64,000 nt of DNA from Streptomyces sp. NBC_00708. Its GTDB lineage: Bacteria; Actinomycetota; Actinomycetes; Streptomycetales; Streptomycetaceae. Shown here piece after piece: positions 43,992 through 52,700 of this stretch. Made by a program: the position numbers and the translations under genes. Under the pieces are notes generated by a model. That model did no database searches, was not told the origin of the DNA, and saw only the letters and a list, made by a program, of their open reading frames with translations. Within the stretch, counting starts at the first letter, position 1. The number at the start of each line of letters is the position of its first letter. The stretch is from positions 2,418,001-2,482,000 of the forward strand of contig CP108997.1 in assembly GCA_036226585.1 (NCBI GenBank). Direction: 5' to 3'.

Positions 43992-44699
43992 TCAGGCGGC
44001 GTCCGCCCGCACCTTCTCCTTGTTCCCCGTGCCCGCGGGCTTCTCCGCCGTGAGGTAGGCGGAGACGATCACGTTCGCGGTGTACGCGTGCGACTCGCGG
44101 TCGTACGTGCCGCCGCAGGTGATCAGCCGCAGCTCCGCCCGGCCGTCCTTGCGGGGCCCGTACGCCTTCGCGGCGTCGAACCGGGCGCGGGTGAGGACCT
44201 GGACGTCGTCGATGGTGAACTCGGCGACCGTGCCGTCGGTGCGGGTGACGTCGACCTTCGCGCCGGGGCGGGCCGCGCTGAGCCCGTAGAAGACGGCCGG
44301 CTTGGTCTCGGTGTCGACATGGCCGACGAACAGGGCCGGGCCCTCGGCGCCGGGCCGGGTGCCGCTGCCGTACCAGCCGACCGTCCGGGGCGTGTCGAAG
44401 GACGGCGGCTCGATGGCGCCCTCCGCGTCCAGGCCCCGGGAGACGACCGGGGCGCGGACACCGAGCGAGGGGATCTCGACGCTGCTCGGCGTCACACCCT
44501 TGATCGGTGCGTGCGCCGGGGGCAGCGGGACGCCGAGCGGGCGCCCGACCGCGGCGACGTCGCCGGTGGTCGGGGCCGAGCCGATGCCCGAGCCGTCGGT
44601 GATGCCGCGGCCCCACAGCCACAGGCCCAGCAGGATCACGGCCCAGGCCACTCCGGTGAGCAGCCTGCCGTGACCCGCCGAGTCCTCCGATGCAGACAT
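43992..44699 (-). CDS. Class F sortase
   Basis: 235 residues. One N-terminal membrane anchor (~14-32, GVAWAVILLGLWLWG), a linker, then a sortase barrel with catalytic His in LFVGHVDT, Cys in LITCGGTYD and Arg downstream in DRESHAY. Class F sortases of Actinobacteria work at the outer membrane face. The preceding gene, 1 bp upstream, encodes a candidate substrate or partner with a C-terminal membrane helix. ATG 44699. Confidence 0.88.
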   Translation of the reverse strand: MSASEDSAGHGRLLTGVAWAVILLGLWLWGRGITDGSGIGSAPTTGDVAAVGRPLGVPLPPAHAPIKGVTPSSVEIPSLGVRAPVVSRGLDAEGAIEPPSFDTPRTVGWYGSGTRPGAEGPALFVGHVDTETKPAVFYGLSAARPGAKVDVTRTDGTVAEFTIDDVQVLTRARFDAAKAYGPRKDGRAELRLITCGGTYDRESHAYTANVIVSAYLTAEKPAGTGNKEKVRADAA

Positions 44700-44700
44700 G

Positions 44701-45261
44701 TCAGTCGGCCGCCGGGCGGCGACGGCGCACGCTGCGGTAGGCGACGGCGACGGCCGCGACGGCGGCCAGTCCGAGGCCGATCACCTCGTGGGTGGTGCCG
44801 GGGCCGTCCTGGTCCGCGGTCTCGCTCGCGAGCACGGCGGTGCCGCCGCCGCCCGCGTGGACCGGGGCGACGGGCATGGGGCGCTCGCGGTGGACGACGG
44901 TGACGGTGGCGGTCGCCTTGGTGTGCTTGTCGTCCTTGCAGATCGCCTCGACGTCGTAGTCACCGGGCTCGGCGTCCGAGCGGATGCTCGCCTCGGCGTA
45001 GAGCGTCCGGTCGTTGCCCGCCGAGAAGCGCACCTCGGAGACGAAGGCGTCGGAGTTCCCCTTGGCCTCCTTGGCCTTGCAGCCGGCCAGCTCCAGGTCG
45101 ACCTCGCGGCCGGGGGCGACGGACGAGGGGGAGACCGACAGGGTGGCGCGGGAGTGTGAGTCCTCGTGGCCGGAGCCGGATTCGGCCAGTGCCGCGGGGA
45201 TCGGCACCAGGGTCGCCGCGGCCAGTGCGGCGGCACAGAACGTGAGGGGTATGGAACGCAT
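44701..45261 (-). CDS. Secreted C-terminally anchored protein, candidate class F sortase partner
   Basis: 186 residues. A signal peptide (MRSIPLTFCAAALAAATLVP, cleavage near ALA-ES) is followed by an immunoglobulin-like beta domain (~35-130, two Cys), a Gly-rich motif PVAPVHAGGGG (~137), then a membrane helix and the basic tail RRRR. The order motif-helix-positive tail is a sorting-signal layout but lacks LPxTG; class F substrates are known with PVxAG-like sequences, so PVHAGG fits. Stop and sortase ATG are 1 bp apart, i.e. one operon. The linkage is inference. Confidence 0.78.
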   Translation of the reverse strand: MRSIPLTFCAAALAAATLVPIPAALAESGSGHEDSHSRATLSVSPSSVAPGREVDLELAGCKAKEAKGNSDAFVSEVRFSAGNDRTLYAEASIRSDAEPGDYDVEAICKDDKHTKATATVTVVHRERPMPVAPVHAGGGGTAVLASETADQDGPGTTHEVIGLGLAAVAAVAVAYRSVRRRRPAAD

Positions 45262-45337
45262 CGTGAACCTCCTGATGGCAGGTTCACGCGCGCCGGGGCT
45301 TTTCGCATCCGCAGCGCGGGGCCGCTGGGCCGGTGGA

Positions 45338-45376
45338 GTGGGGCGAGCGGGCGCGGTTCGGGCCCGCTCGCCCCAC
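45338..45376 (-). terminator. Terminator after the HAD-family gene
   Basis: Perfect 15-bp arms GTGGGGCGAGCGGGC (45338-45352) and complement (45362-45376), 12 bp past the stop. Confidence 0.82.
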
Positions 45377-45388
45377 CGGAATCCGGTG

Positions 45389-46177
45389 TCAGCCCAGGTC
45401 GACGAGGTCGACCAGGTCCGCGATGGAGTCGACGACCGTGGACGGCCGGAACGGGTACTTGTCGATGTCCGCGACCGTGGTCAGCCCGGTGAGCACCAGG
45501 AACGTCTGCATGCCCGCCTCCAGACCGGCCAGCACATCGGTGTCCATCCGGTCGCCGATCATGGCGCTGGACTCGGAGTGCGCGCCGATCGCGTTGAGCC
45601 CGGTGCGCATCATCAGCGGGTTGGGCTTGCCCGCGAAGTACGGGGCCTTGCCGGTCGCCTTGGTGATCAGGGCGGCGACGGAGCCGGTCGCGGGCAGCGG
45701 GCCCTCGGCGGACGGGCCGGTCTCGTCCGGGTTGGTGCAGATGAACCGGGCCCCGCCGTTGATCAGCCGGATCGCCTTGGTGAGCGCCTCGAAGGAGTAC
45801 GTACGCGTCTCGCCGAGCACCACGTAGTCGGGGTCGTGGTCGGTGAGGACGTAGCCGATGTCGTGCAGCGCGGTGGTGAGACCGGCCTCGCCGATGACGT
45901 ACGCGGTGCCGCCGGGGCGCTGGTCGTCCAGGAACTGGGCGGTGGCCAGCGCGGAGGTCCAGATGTTCTCGACGGGCACGTCGAGGCCCATGCGGTTCAG
46001 CCGGGCGTGCAGGTCGCGGGCGGTGTAGATCGAGTTGTTGGTCAGGACCAGGAAGGGCAGCCCCGAGTCACGCAGCCGCTTGATGAAGGCGTCGGCACCG
46101 GGGATCGGCGTGCCCTCGTGGATGAGGACGCCGTCCATGTCGGTGAGCCAGGACGAGATCGGCTTGCGCTCTGCCAT
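45389..46177 (-). CDS. HAD-superfamily IIA phosphatase, NagD-like
   Basis: 262 residues. HAD motifs: I WLTDMDGVLIHEG (nucleophile Asp), II LVLTNNS, III Lys in GKPNPLMM, IV GDRMDTDVLAG. The C2-type cap between motifs II and III marks the IIA subclass of NagD/4-nitrophenyl phosphatase enzymes acting on nucleotides or sugar phosphates. ATG 46177 has GGAG upstream. The stand-alone gene ends with a strong hairpin. Confidence 0.9.
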   Translation of the reverse strand: MAERKPISSWLTDMDGVLIHEGTPIPGADAFIKRLRDSGLPFLVLTNNSIYTARDLHARLNRMGLDVPVENIWTSALATAQFLDDQRPGGTAYVIGEAGLTTALHDIGYVLTDHDPDYVVLGETRTYSFEALTKAIRLINGGARFICTNPDETGPSAEGPLPATGSVAALITKATGKAPYFAGKPNPLMMRTGLNAIGAHSESSAMIGDRMDTDVLAGLEAGMQTFLVLTGLTTVADIDKYPFRPSTVVDSIADLVDLVDLG

Positions 46178-46323
46178 GTGGGACTCCAGTTGCCGTACGC
46201 CAGGTGCGGGGACGCCGGCGGCACCGCGCTGTGCAGCGCCGACGTCCCTGAGTTTAGGCCGACTGTTCGACGCGGAGGTACCTCCTGAGCGGCGCGGACG
46301 CCCTCTGGGGCGCGCCGGTCCGG

Positions 46324-47409
46324 TCAGGGGTGGGTGCGGCGGGTCCGGCGGGATGCCAGGACCATCGCGCCGCCGCCGATCAGGAATCCGGAGACGGTGA
46401 GGGCGGGGAGCGGTACGGGGACGGAGATGCCGGTGTTGGCGAGCTGCGGGACCCCCGCCGGGTCGGTGCCGGGCGGGACGGGGCGCCCGGTGGTGCCGGT
46501 CCTGCCGGGGTCGTACCCCTCGTCGCCCTTGCCCTTCACCGTGCCGCTCCCCTGTTCCTCGTCCTCGCCGGTGCCGCCCACGTTCTCCCTGCCCGTTCCG
46601 TCCGCGCTCTCGCGGTCGCCGTCCGTCCTGCCGCTGTCGGTGCCGTCACCGTCGCCGTGCTCGTCGACCACGGTGAACGGGTAGTCCCCGGACTCGCCGA
46701 CCCACTCCCCGTCGCCGCCCGGCGTGCTCCCCGCGCCCCGGCGCTGGACGATCGCGGCGTTCGCGGTGATCCGGCCGGGGCTCGTGTCGGAGGTGAAGGC
46801 CAGCCGGACCTGGACGGTGACGGTGCGTCCGGCGGGCACCGTGAACCCGGGGAAGGCGTCGTCCCCGTCGCCGCCGAAGACGCCGATGTGCTCGTCCCGG
46901 TCGGTCGTCTCCCAGGTCACGCGGTGCTCGACACCCGGGCGGGCGCGCTCGGAGAACTCCAGCTGGATCTGGTCCGAGGTCAGCGCCCGGTCCTCGTCGG
47001 TGAGGACGAGCACGGGGTGGATCGCGCGGCAGGACTCCGTCGTCGTGTTCGTCAGGTCCAGGAACCAGGTGCCGTAGCCGCCGCCGGACGCGTAGGTGTC
47101 GGGTCCGCCGTGGATCCGGGTGTCGATGGGGAAGTCCGCCGACGCGGGGGTGCCGCAGGCGGGCTGCTGGTCGGCGGTGGCCGCGCCGGGCGCCGCCACC
47201 GGGGTCAGCCTCGTGGCCGGCCCCGCGACCGGGCTGCGCTGCGGTGCGGCGGACGCGGTGGCCCCTCCGAGGACCACGGGCATGACGCTCGCGGCGGCGA
47301 GCCCGAGCGCGAGACCGTGCCGGGTGCGGCCGGCCCCGGGGGGCTCGGCGGGCTCGGAGGACGGGGCGGGCTCGTAGGACCCGGAGGGCTCTGCTGGTTC
47401 GGGGGGCAT
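46324..47409 (-). CDS. LAxTG-anchored surface protein
   Basis: 361 residues. An N-terminal tail rich in Pro/Glu precedes a signal-like helix (~33-55, GLALGLAAASVMPVVLGG), a beta-rich domain (~85-240), a charged Gly/Asp/Glu-rich stalk (~245-315) and a C-terminal sorting signal LANTG, hydrophobic helix, and tail SRRTRRTHP. LAxTG is the motif recognised by class E sortases that anchor chaplins. No class E sortase is in the window; the nearby class F enzyme prefers other signals. Its role is unknown. Confidence 0.83.
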   Translation of the reverse strand: MPPEPAEPSGSYEPAPSSEPAEPPGAGRTRHGLALGLAAASVMPVVLGGATASAAPQRSPVAGPATRLTPVAAPGAATADQQPACGTPASADFPIDTRIHGGPDTYASGGGYGTWFLDLTNTTTESCRAIHPVLVLTDEDRALTSDQIQLEFSERARPGVEHRVTWETTDRDEHIGVFGGDGDDAFPGFTVPAGRTVTVQVRLAFTSDTSPGRITANAAIVQRRGAGSTPGGDGEWVGESGDYPFTVVDEHGDGDGTDSGRTDGDRESADGTGRENVGGTGEDEEQGSGTVKGKGDEGYDPGRTGTTGRPVPPGTDPAGVPQLANTGISVPVPLPALTVSGFLIGGGAMVLASRRTRRTHP

Positions 47410-47622
47410 CGCGGGGCAGCCTCCACTTCGTACGGCAACGGCCGGTCGGGGCGCGTGCGCGAGGCCCGGTCGTCCGGACGGCGCTGCTCCGCTCCGGGAA
47501 CACGCCCTGGGGCGGCGACCCTGTCACGCGCGCGCGTGCGTCCTCGGCAGGCGTGCCGGAGGGCCGCCCGGACGCGTCGGGGGTCCGCCCGATCGGCGGA
47601 GGGCGGGGTGCGCGTACCGGGC

Positions 47623-48735
47623 TCAGCCCGCCTCCGCCTCGCCGTTGCCCACCCTTCCGAACACCGGGGCCAGCACCAGCTGGGCCGCGCCCTCCGCCAC
47701 CGGGCGGTCGCCCTCGCGGTGCGCCGTGACCGGGACGGGGGTGCCGCGCACCCCGTCGCGGCGGGCGCGTTCGTCGAGGACCGCGCGCACCCCGCGTACG
47801 TACGCGTCGGGGTCGGCGGCGACCGTGCGGCCGCCCAGCACCACGCGGTCGATGTCGAGCAGCCCGACGAGGTTGGCGGCGCCGGTCCCGAGGACCCGGG
47901 CGGCCTCGGCGGCGTCGCCCCGGCGGACGGCGGCCAGGCACAGCGCCTCCAGGCAGCCGCGTCCGCCGCAGCCGCACGGGATGCCGTCCAGCTGCACGGT
48001 CTGGTGGCCGAACTCCCCCGCCCCCGTCCGCTCCCCCCGGTGCACCGTCCCGCCGAGGACGAGCCCCGCGCCGAGGCCGGTGCCGAGGTGAAGGTAGGCG
48101 AAGTCGGCGGGGCCGTCCGCCCCGAGGGCGAGACCGAGGGCGGCGGCGTTGGTGTCCTTGTCGAGGACGACGGGCAGCCCGGTGCGGGCGGCGAGCGCGT
48201 CGCGCAGCGGGTACCCGTCCCACTGCGGGAAGCCGGTGACCCGGTGCAGCACCCCGCCCCGGTGGTCGAGCGGTCCCGGCACGGCGACGCCCACCCCGAG
48301 CACCGGCGGCGCCCCGTCCCCCCGCACGGCGGCGACCGCCCCGGCGGCGGCCGCCAGCACCTCGTCCGCCGGGGCCCCGAAGTCGAGCGGAGCCGTACGG
48401 CTCGCGGCAACGGCGCCCGCGAGGTCGACGAGCACCGCGGTCAGCCCGTCGCGGTCCAGGTGCAGCCCCACCGCGTACCCGGCCTCGGGGACCAGCCGCA
48501 GCACGGTGCGGGGCTTGCCGCCGGTGGAGGCGCGGCGGCCCGCCTCGGCGGCCAGGCCCTCGGCGCGCAGCCGGGCGGTGATCTTGCTGACGGCCTGCGG
48601 GGTGAGCCCGGTGCGCTCGGCGAGTTCGAGCCGGCTGATGCCGCGCTCGCCCGCGACCCGCAGCAGGTCGAGGACGAGGGCCGCGTTGTGGCTGCGCAGG
48701 GTGGGGAGGTTGGCGCCGCTGTTGCTCCTGTTCAC
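47623..48735 (-). CDS. ROK-family transcriptional regulator
   Basis: 370 residues. An N-terminal winged helix (~15-70, LELAERTGLTPQAVSKIT) precedes a ROK sugar-kinase-like domain (~80-365) with GVGVAVPGPLD, GTGLGAGLVLGG and the zinc-binding CGCGGRGCLE. GTG 48735 is the most plausible start, giving a sensible N-terminus; upstream codons fall in the operator. It is divergent from the Gfo/Idh/MocA gene across a perfect palindrome, so it probably represses itself and that operon in response to a sugar. Confidence 0.88.
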   Translation of the reverse strand: MNRSNSGANLPTLRSHNAALVLDLLRVAGERGISRLELAERTGLTPQAVSKITARLRAEGLAAEAGRRASTGGKPRTVLRLVPEAGYAVGLHLDRDGLTAVLVDLAGAVAASRTAPLDFGAPADEVLAAAAGAVAAVRGDGAPPVLGVGVAVPGPLDHRGGVLHRVTGFPQWDGYPLRDALAARTGLPVVLDKDTNAAALGLALGADGPADFAYLHLGTGLGAGLVLGGTVHRGERTGAGEFGHQTVQLDGIPCGCGGRGCLEALCLAAVRRGDAAEAARVLGTGAANLVGLLDIDRVVLGGRTVAADPDAYVRGVRAVLDERARRDGVRGTPVPVTAHREGDRPVAEGAAQLVLAPVFGRVGNGEAEAG

Positions 48736-48759
48736 CCACCCATTGTCGCCCGCGCTTGC

Positions 48760-48784
48760 ACTTTGGCAACAGCGTTGCCAAAGT
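48760..48784. promoter_or_regulatory. Operator in the ROK / oxidoreductase divergent promoter
   Basis: Perfect 11-bp inverted arms ACTTTGGCAAC (48760-48770) and GTTGCCAAAGT (48774-48784) around AGC. It lies 25 bp from the ROK start and ends 6 bp before the oxidoreductase ATG. A likely binding site for the ROK regulator. Confidence 0.85.
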
Positions 48785-48790
48785 GGAGCC

Positions 48791-49933
48791 ATGACCTCCC
48801 CCACCTCCCCCGAGACCTCCGGCTCCCCCCTGCGCGTCGGACTCGTCGGCTACGGCCTGGCGGGGTCCGTCTTCCACGCCCCGCTGATCACGGCGACCGA
48901 CGGCCTCGTCCTGGACACCGTCGTCACCCGCGACGAGGAGCGCCGCGCCGAGGCCCGTGCCGCCTACCCGGACGTACGGTTCGCCGCCTCGCCCGACGAG
49001 CTGTGGCAGCGGGCGGACGAGCTGGACCTGATCGTCATCGCGTCACCGAACAGGACACACGTACCGCTGGCGAAGGCGGCGCTCGAAGCCGGGCTGCCCG
49101 TCGTCGTGGACAAGCCCGTCGCGGGCACGGCGGCCGAGGCGCGCGAGCTGGCGGCGCTGGCCGGGGAGCGCGGGCTGCTGCTCTCGGTCTTCCAGAACCG
49201 CCGCTGGGACAACGACTTCCTCACCCTGCGCGCGCTCCTCGCGGACGGCGCCCTGGGCGAGGTCCAGCGCTTCGAGTCGCGGTACGAGCGCTGGCGCCCG
49301 CGGCTGAAGGGCGGCTGGCGCGAGTCGGGCGACCCGCGCGAGATCGGCGGGCTGCTGTACGACCTGGGCAGCCATGTCGTCGACCAGGCGCTGACCCTGT
49401 TCGGCCCGGCGGCCCAGGTGTACGCGGAGACCGACCTGCGGCGGCCGGGCGCGGCGGCCGACGACGACACCTTCGTGGCGGTCACGCACACCTCGGGCGT
49501 CCGCTCGCACCTGTACGTGAGCGCGACGACGGCCCAGCTCGGCCCGCGTTTCCGCGTGCTCGGGTCCGCCGCCGGCTTCGTGAAGCACGGCCTCGACCCC
49601 CAGGAGGCCGCCCTGCGCGAGGGCGCCCGGCCGGGCGGTGACGCGCCGTGGGGCGAGGAGCCCGAGGAGCTGTGGGGCCGGCTCGGCGCGGGCGAGTCCC
49701 CGCTCACGGGCGGCGGCACCCCGGTCCGTACGCTCCCGGGCGACTACCCGGCGTACTACGCGGCGGTCGCGGACGCGCTGCGCGGGAAGGGCGACAATCC
49801 GGTGACCGCCCTCCAGGCCGCCGAGGCGCTGGACGTCCTGGAGGCAGCCCGCCGCTCGGCCCGCGAGGGGATCACCGTCACCCTGCGGCCCGCCGGCACC
49901 TCCGCCCACGCATCCGAGGAGCAGCCCGTATGA
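48791..49933 (+). CDS. Gfo/Idh/MocA-family NAD(P)-dependent oxidoreductase
   Basis: 380 residues. The N-terminal Rossmann fold has GLVGYGLAGSVFHAPL and DLIVIASPNRTHV, and the catalytic-lysine region reads VVVDKPVAG (the family EKP site, here DKP). A C-terminal alpha/beta dimer domain has GGLLYDLGSHVVDQAL (His of the active site). The substrate is probably a sugar or inositol derivative. The stop overlaps the next gene as ATGA. ATG 48791 directly follows the ROK operator and has GTGGAG upstream. Confidence 0.9.
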   Translation: MTSPTSPETSGSPLRVGLVGYGLAGSVFHAPLITATDGLVLDTVVTRDEERRAEARAAYPDVRFAASPDELWQRADELDLIVIASPNRTHVPLAKAALEAGLPVVVDKPVAGTAAEARELAALAGERGLLLSVFQNRRWDNDFLTLRALLADGALGEVQRFESRYERWRPRLKGGWRESGDPREIGGLLYDLGSHVVDQALTLFGPAAQVYAETDLRRPGAAADDDTFVAVTHTSGVRSHLYVSATTAQLGPRFRVLGSAAGFVKHGLDPQEAALREGARPGGDAPWGEEPEELWGRLGAGESPLTGGGTPVRTLPGDYPAYYAAVADALRGKGDNPVTALQAAEALDVLEAARRSAREGITVTLRPAGTSAHASEEQPV

Positions 49934-50409
49934 ACCCCACCGCTCCGACCATCTCCGAGCTGATCGCCCAGGAGCGCAGGCTGACCCTGCCGCACTTCGG
50001 CTACGACGACGCCTACGCGCTCGGCGGCCTGCTGGTCGCCCTGGCCCGGGAGCGGCACGCCCCGGTCGCGATCGACATCCGGCGCGGGGCGCAGCAGCTG
50101 TTCCACGCCGCGCTGCCCGGGTCGAGCGCCGACAACGACGCGTGGATCGACCGCAAGCGCCGGGTCGTCGAGCGGTACGGGGAGAGCTCGTACCTGGTGG
50201 GGACGCGGTTCCGGGCGAAGGGGACGACGTTCGACGAGGCGTCCCGGCTCGACCCGGACGTGTACGCGGCGCACGGCGGCTCGTTCCCGATCGCCGTCGA
50301 GGGCGCGGGTGTCATCGGCTCGGTGACGGTCTCGGGCCTGCCGCAGGCGGAGGACCACGCGCTGGTGGTGGAGGCGCTGGAGCAGTTCGCGTCGCGCATC
50401 GGCGGCTGA
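49930..50409 (+). CDS. UPF0303/heme-degrading-domain-like protein
   Basis: 159 residues resembling the UPF0303 group of the HbpS/GlcG-like fold: QERRLTLPHFGYDDAYALG near the start, DIRRGAQQLFHAALPGS in the middle and GVIGSVTVSGLPQAEDH near the C-terminus. Members are suspected heme- or ligand-binding proteins; true activity is not shown. The ATG overlaps the stop of the oxidoreductase gene by 4 bp, so the two are coupled and regulated together. Confidence 0.85.
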   Translation: MNPTAPTISELIAQERRLTLPHFGYDDAYALGGLLVALARERHAPVAIDIRRGAQQLFHAALPGSSADNDAWIDRKRRVVERYGESSYLVGTRFRAKGTTFDEASRLDPDVYAAHGGSFPIAVEGAGVIGSVTVSGLPQAEDHALVVEALEQFASRIGG

Positions 50410-50416
50410 CGTACGC

Positions 50417-50455
50417 GGAGGGGCGGGGTCCGCATAGGACAGACCCCACCCCTCC
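50417..50455. terminator. Bidirectional terminator between UPF0303 and FAH genes
   Basis: Arms GGAGGGGCGGGGTC (50417-50430) and GACCCCACCCCTCC (50442-50455) pair with one mismatch; it sits between convergent genes. Confidence 0.8.
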
Positions 50456-50471
50456 GATGTATCAGGGCGCT

Positions 50472-51332
50472 CTACGCGTCCTTCAGCTCCTGCCGCTGCC
50501 GGCCCAGGCCGTCGATCTCCAGCTCGACGACGTCGCCCGCCCGCAGATAGGGCTTGGGCTCGGGCTGCCCCATGGCCACGCCGGCCGGGGTGCCGGTGTT
50601 GATCACGTCGCCCGGGTAGAGCGTCATGAACCGGCTCAGATAGCGGACGACCTCGCCGACGGGGAAGATCTGGTCGGCGGTCGTGCCGTCCTGCCTGAGC
50701 TCGCCGTTGACCCAGAGCTTCAGCGGGAGGGCCTGCGGGTCGGGGACCTCGTCGGCGGTCACCAGCCAGGGGCCCAGCGGGTTGAACGTCTCGCAGTTCT
50801 TGCCCTTGTCCCAGGTGCCGCCGCGCTCGATCTGGAACTCGCGCTCGGAGACGTCGTGCGCGACCGCGTAGCCGGCGACATGGGCCAGCCCCTCCTCGGC
50901 CGTCTCCAGGTAGCGCGCGGTGCGCCCGATGACGACGGCGAGCTCGACCTCCCAGTCGGTCTTCACGCTGCCGCGCGGCACGAGCACGGTGTCCTCGGGC
51001 CCGACGACGGTGTCCGGGGCCTTGAAGAAGAGGATCGGCTCGTCCGGTATCGCCGCCCCGGTCTCCGTGGCGTGGTCGTGGTAGTTCAGCCCGATGCACA
51101 CGATCTTGCCGATCCGGGCGAGCGGCGGACCCACCCGCAGCCCCTCGGCGTCGAGCGCCGGCAGCCCGTCGGGGGCCGCCGCTGCGGCGCGCACCCGGGC
51201 GAGCGCGTCCTCATCGGCGAGCAGCGCGCTGTCGATGTCGGGGACGACTCCCGACAGGTCACGCAGGGTTCCGTCCTCGTCCAGCAGCGCCGGTCGTTCC
51301 GCGCCTGCCGTACCCACACGAAGCAGCTTCAC
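50472..51332 (-). CDS. Fumarylacetoacetate hydrolase-family protein
   Basis: 286 residues with the FAH fold: IGLNYHDHATETG, a metal site DWEVELAVVIG, a substrate loop FNPLGPWLVTADE and GDVINTGTPAGVAMGQ. Relatives are 2-keto-3-deoxy acid hydrolases, oxaloacetate decarboxylases and diketo-deoxyfuconate hydrolases; specificity cannot be chosen from sequence. The start is GTG 51330-51332 with GGAGAG upstream. It is probably monocistronic, convergent with the UPF0303 gene. Confidence 0.9.
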   Translation of the reverse strand: MKLLRVGTAGAERPALLDEDGTLRDLSGVVPDIDSALLADEDALARVRAAAAAPDGLPALDAEGLRVGPPLARIGKIVCIGLNYHDHATETGAAIPDEPILFFKAPDTVVGPEDTVLVPRGSVKTDWEVELAVVIGRTARYLETAEEGLAHVAGYAVAHDVSEREFQIERGGTWDKGKNCETFNPLGPWLVTADEVPDPQALPLKLWVNGELRQDGTTADQIFPVGEVVRYLSRFMTLYPGDVINTGTPAGVAMGQPEPKPYLRAGDVVELEIDGLGRQRQELKDA

Positions 51333-51467
51333 GCGTCTTTCTCTCCTCGGTCGGGGTCAGGCCCGTCGGATGGGTGGCGGCCATCGCAGGCTTGTCCGAT
51401 CCTCCAAGACATCCGATCACTCCGCAAGACCCTGTTCACCACCTGGACCGGCGCCGGTCCGGCCCGG

Positions 51468-52238
51468 TTACGCGGCCGTGGCGACCGCGGCGCCCGGAGC
51501 GGGCATGTCGCGGTACAGGAAGGCCCGCTCGATCGCGGTCCAGGTGGTGCTGGTGACGACGTACAGCGCGGCGGCCAGCGGCACGAAGGCGACGGTGAAG
51601 AGGGTGAAGAAGGACATCAGCGGCATGAGCTTGTTCATCGCGCCCATGCCCGGCATCGGCTGCCCGTCGGGGCCGGTGGCCGGGGTGACCGGGTTGGCGG
51701 CCATCTGGCGCTTCGTGCGCCCGTAGTTGAACGTGGCGACGGCGGCCACGATCGCGAAGAGGCCCAGGTAGACGAGGCCCTGCGCGCCGAACATCCCGCC
51801 GTGCGCGAGGGCGTCGTGCCAGCGCTCGCCGAGCGGCGCGTCGAAGAGCTGGTGGCCGAGGAGCTCGTTGGCCTTGCCGCCGATCTTCTGGCTGGAGAAG
51901 AGGTGGTACAGCAGGAAGAACGCCGGCATCTGGAGCAGGCTCGGCAGGCAGCCGGAGAACGGCGAGACCTTCTCCTCGCGGTGCAGCTCCATGAGCGCCT
52001 TCTGCATCTTCTCGCGGTCCTTGCCGTGCTTCTTGCGCAGCTCGGCGATCTGCGGCTGGAGCCGTCGCTGCGCCTTCTGCCCCCGTGCGGCGGCCCGCGA
52101 GAGCGGGTGCACGGCGAGCCGGACGAGCGCGGTGAACAGGACGATCGCGGCGGCGGTGGACGCGTTCTGGAAGAGCGGGTGCAGCAGATCGGCGAGGGCG
52201 CCGACCAGGCTGGCGAAAGCGGACATGAAGGCGGACAT
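51468..52238 (-). CDS. yidC: YidC/Oxa1-family membrane insertase (accessory copy)
   Basis: 256 residues with the five-span YidC core: an early helix with ALVRLAVHPLSRAAARGQ (hydrophilic-groove Arg), the coiled cytoplasmic loop QIAELRKKHGKDREKMQKAL, and ends at YVVTSTTWTAIERAFL. It has no N-terminal periplasmic domain, as in Gram-positive YidC. The main yidC of Streptomyces lies near rnpA at the origin; this looks like a second insertase. GGAGGG lies upstream of ATG 52238. It follows a DUF6412-like gene after 85 bp. Confidence 0.88.
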   Translation of the reverse strand: MSAFMSAFASLVGALADLLHPLFQNASTAAAIVLFTALVRLAVHPLSRAAARGQKAQRRLQPQIAELRKKHGKDREKMQKALMELHREEKVSPFSGCLPSLLQMPAFFLLYHLFSSQKIGGKANELLGHQLFDAPLGERWHDALAHGGMFGAQGLVYLGLFAIVAAVATFNYGRTKRQMAANPVTPATGPDGQPMPGMGAMNKLMPLMSFFTLFTVAFVPLAAALYVVTSTTWTAIERAFLYRDMPAPGAAVATAA

Positions 52239-52323
52239 GGGTGAGCCCTCCGGGGTCTCGTCATGCGGGAAGCGAGGAGAACGTGCTTCGGCGTGACGGG
52301 TCCGCGAAGGGGTCGGTGCGCCC

Positions 52324-52659
52324 TTACGCGGCCGTCAGGAGGGCACGGCCCGGGGCTCGGGGACGGCGGCGCCCCTGGGCGTCCGGGTCCCGTTGCGGGA
52401 GGAACGCGGTGCGCTTCTCCCGGTCGCGCATGGCGGTGCGCACCCGGGTGCGGGGCACCGGGGTGGCGCAGCGGGCGCTGATGACCGAGCAGGCGACGAG
52501 CGCGGTGCCGGCGGCCGCGGTGGCGGCGAGCGCGACGGCGGCGGAGAGGCTTCCGCCCTCGGCGAGGAGCACCTCGGTGAGGAGGAAGAGGAGCAGCCCC
52601 GCGGGGCGCAGGACGCGGGAGAGACCGCCGCGTACGCGGTTCATGGCGCTGGTGTCCAT
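52324..52659 (-). CDS. Small membrane protein, DUF6412-like
   Basis: 111 residues with two adjacent hydrophobic segments (AGLLLFLLTEVLLAEG and AAVALAATAAAGTALVACSVI), followed by a basic tail (RTRVRTAMRDREKRTAF). It matches a small streptomycete protein family usually next to an accessory yidC, as here; the DUF number is from memory. ATG 52659 has GGGAGG eight bases upstream. It leads the operon driven by a strong promoter with a palindromic operator. Confidence 0.75.
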   Translation of the reverse strand: MDTSAMNRVRGGLSRVLRPAGLLLFLLTEVLLAEGGSLSAAVALAATAAAGTALVACSVISARCATPVPRTRVRTAMRDREKRTAFLPQRDPDAQGRRRPRAPGRALLTAA

Positions 52660-52700
52660 GGACGGTGCCTCCCTTCCCTGCTCGCTCCTGCCGTCCATCC

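Noticed and set aside
46330..49641. 1103-codon plus-strand open frame
   Set aside because: It is antisense to the LAxTG protein and ROK regulator genes; composition is Gly/Val/Arg/Ala-rich without domain patterns, typical of high-GC mirror frames.
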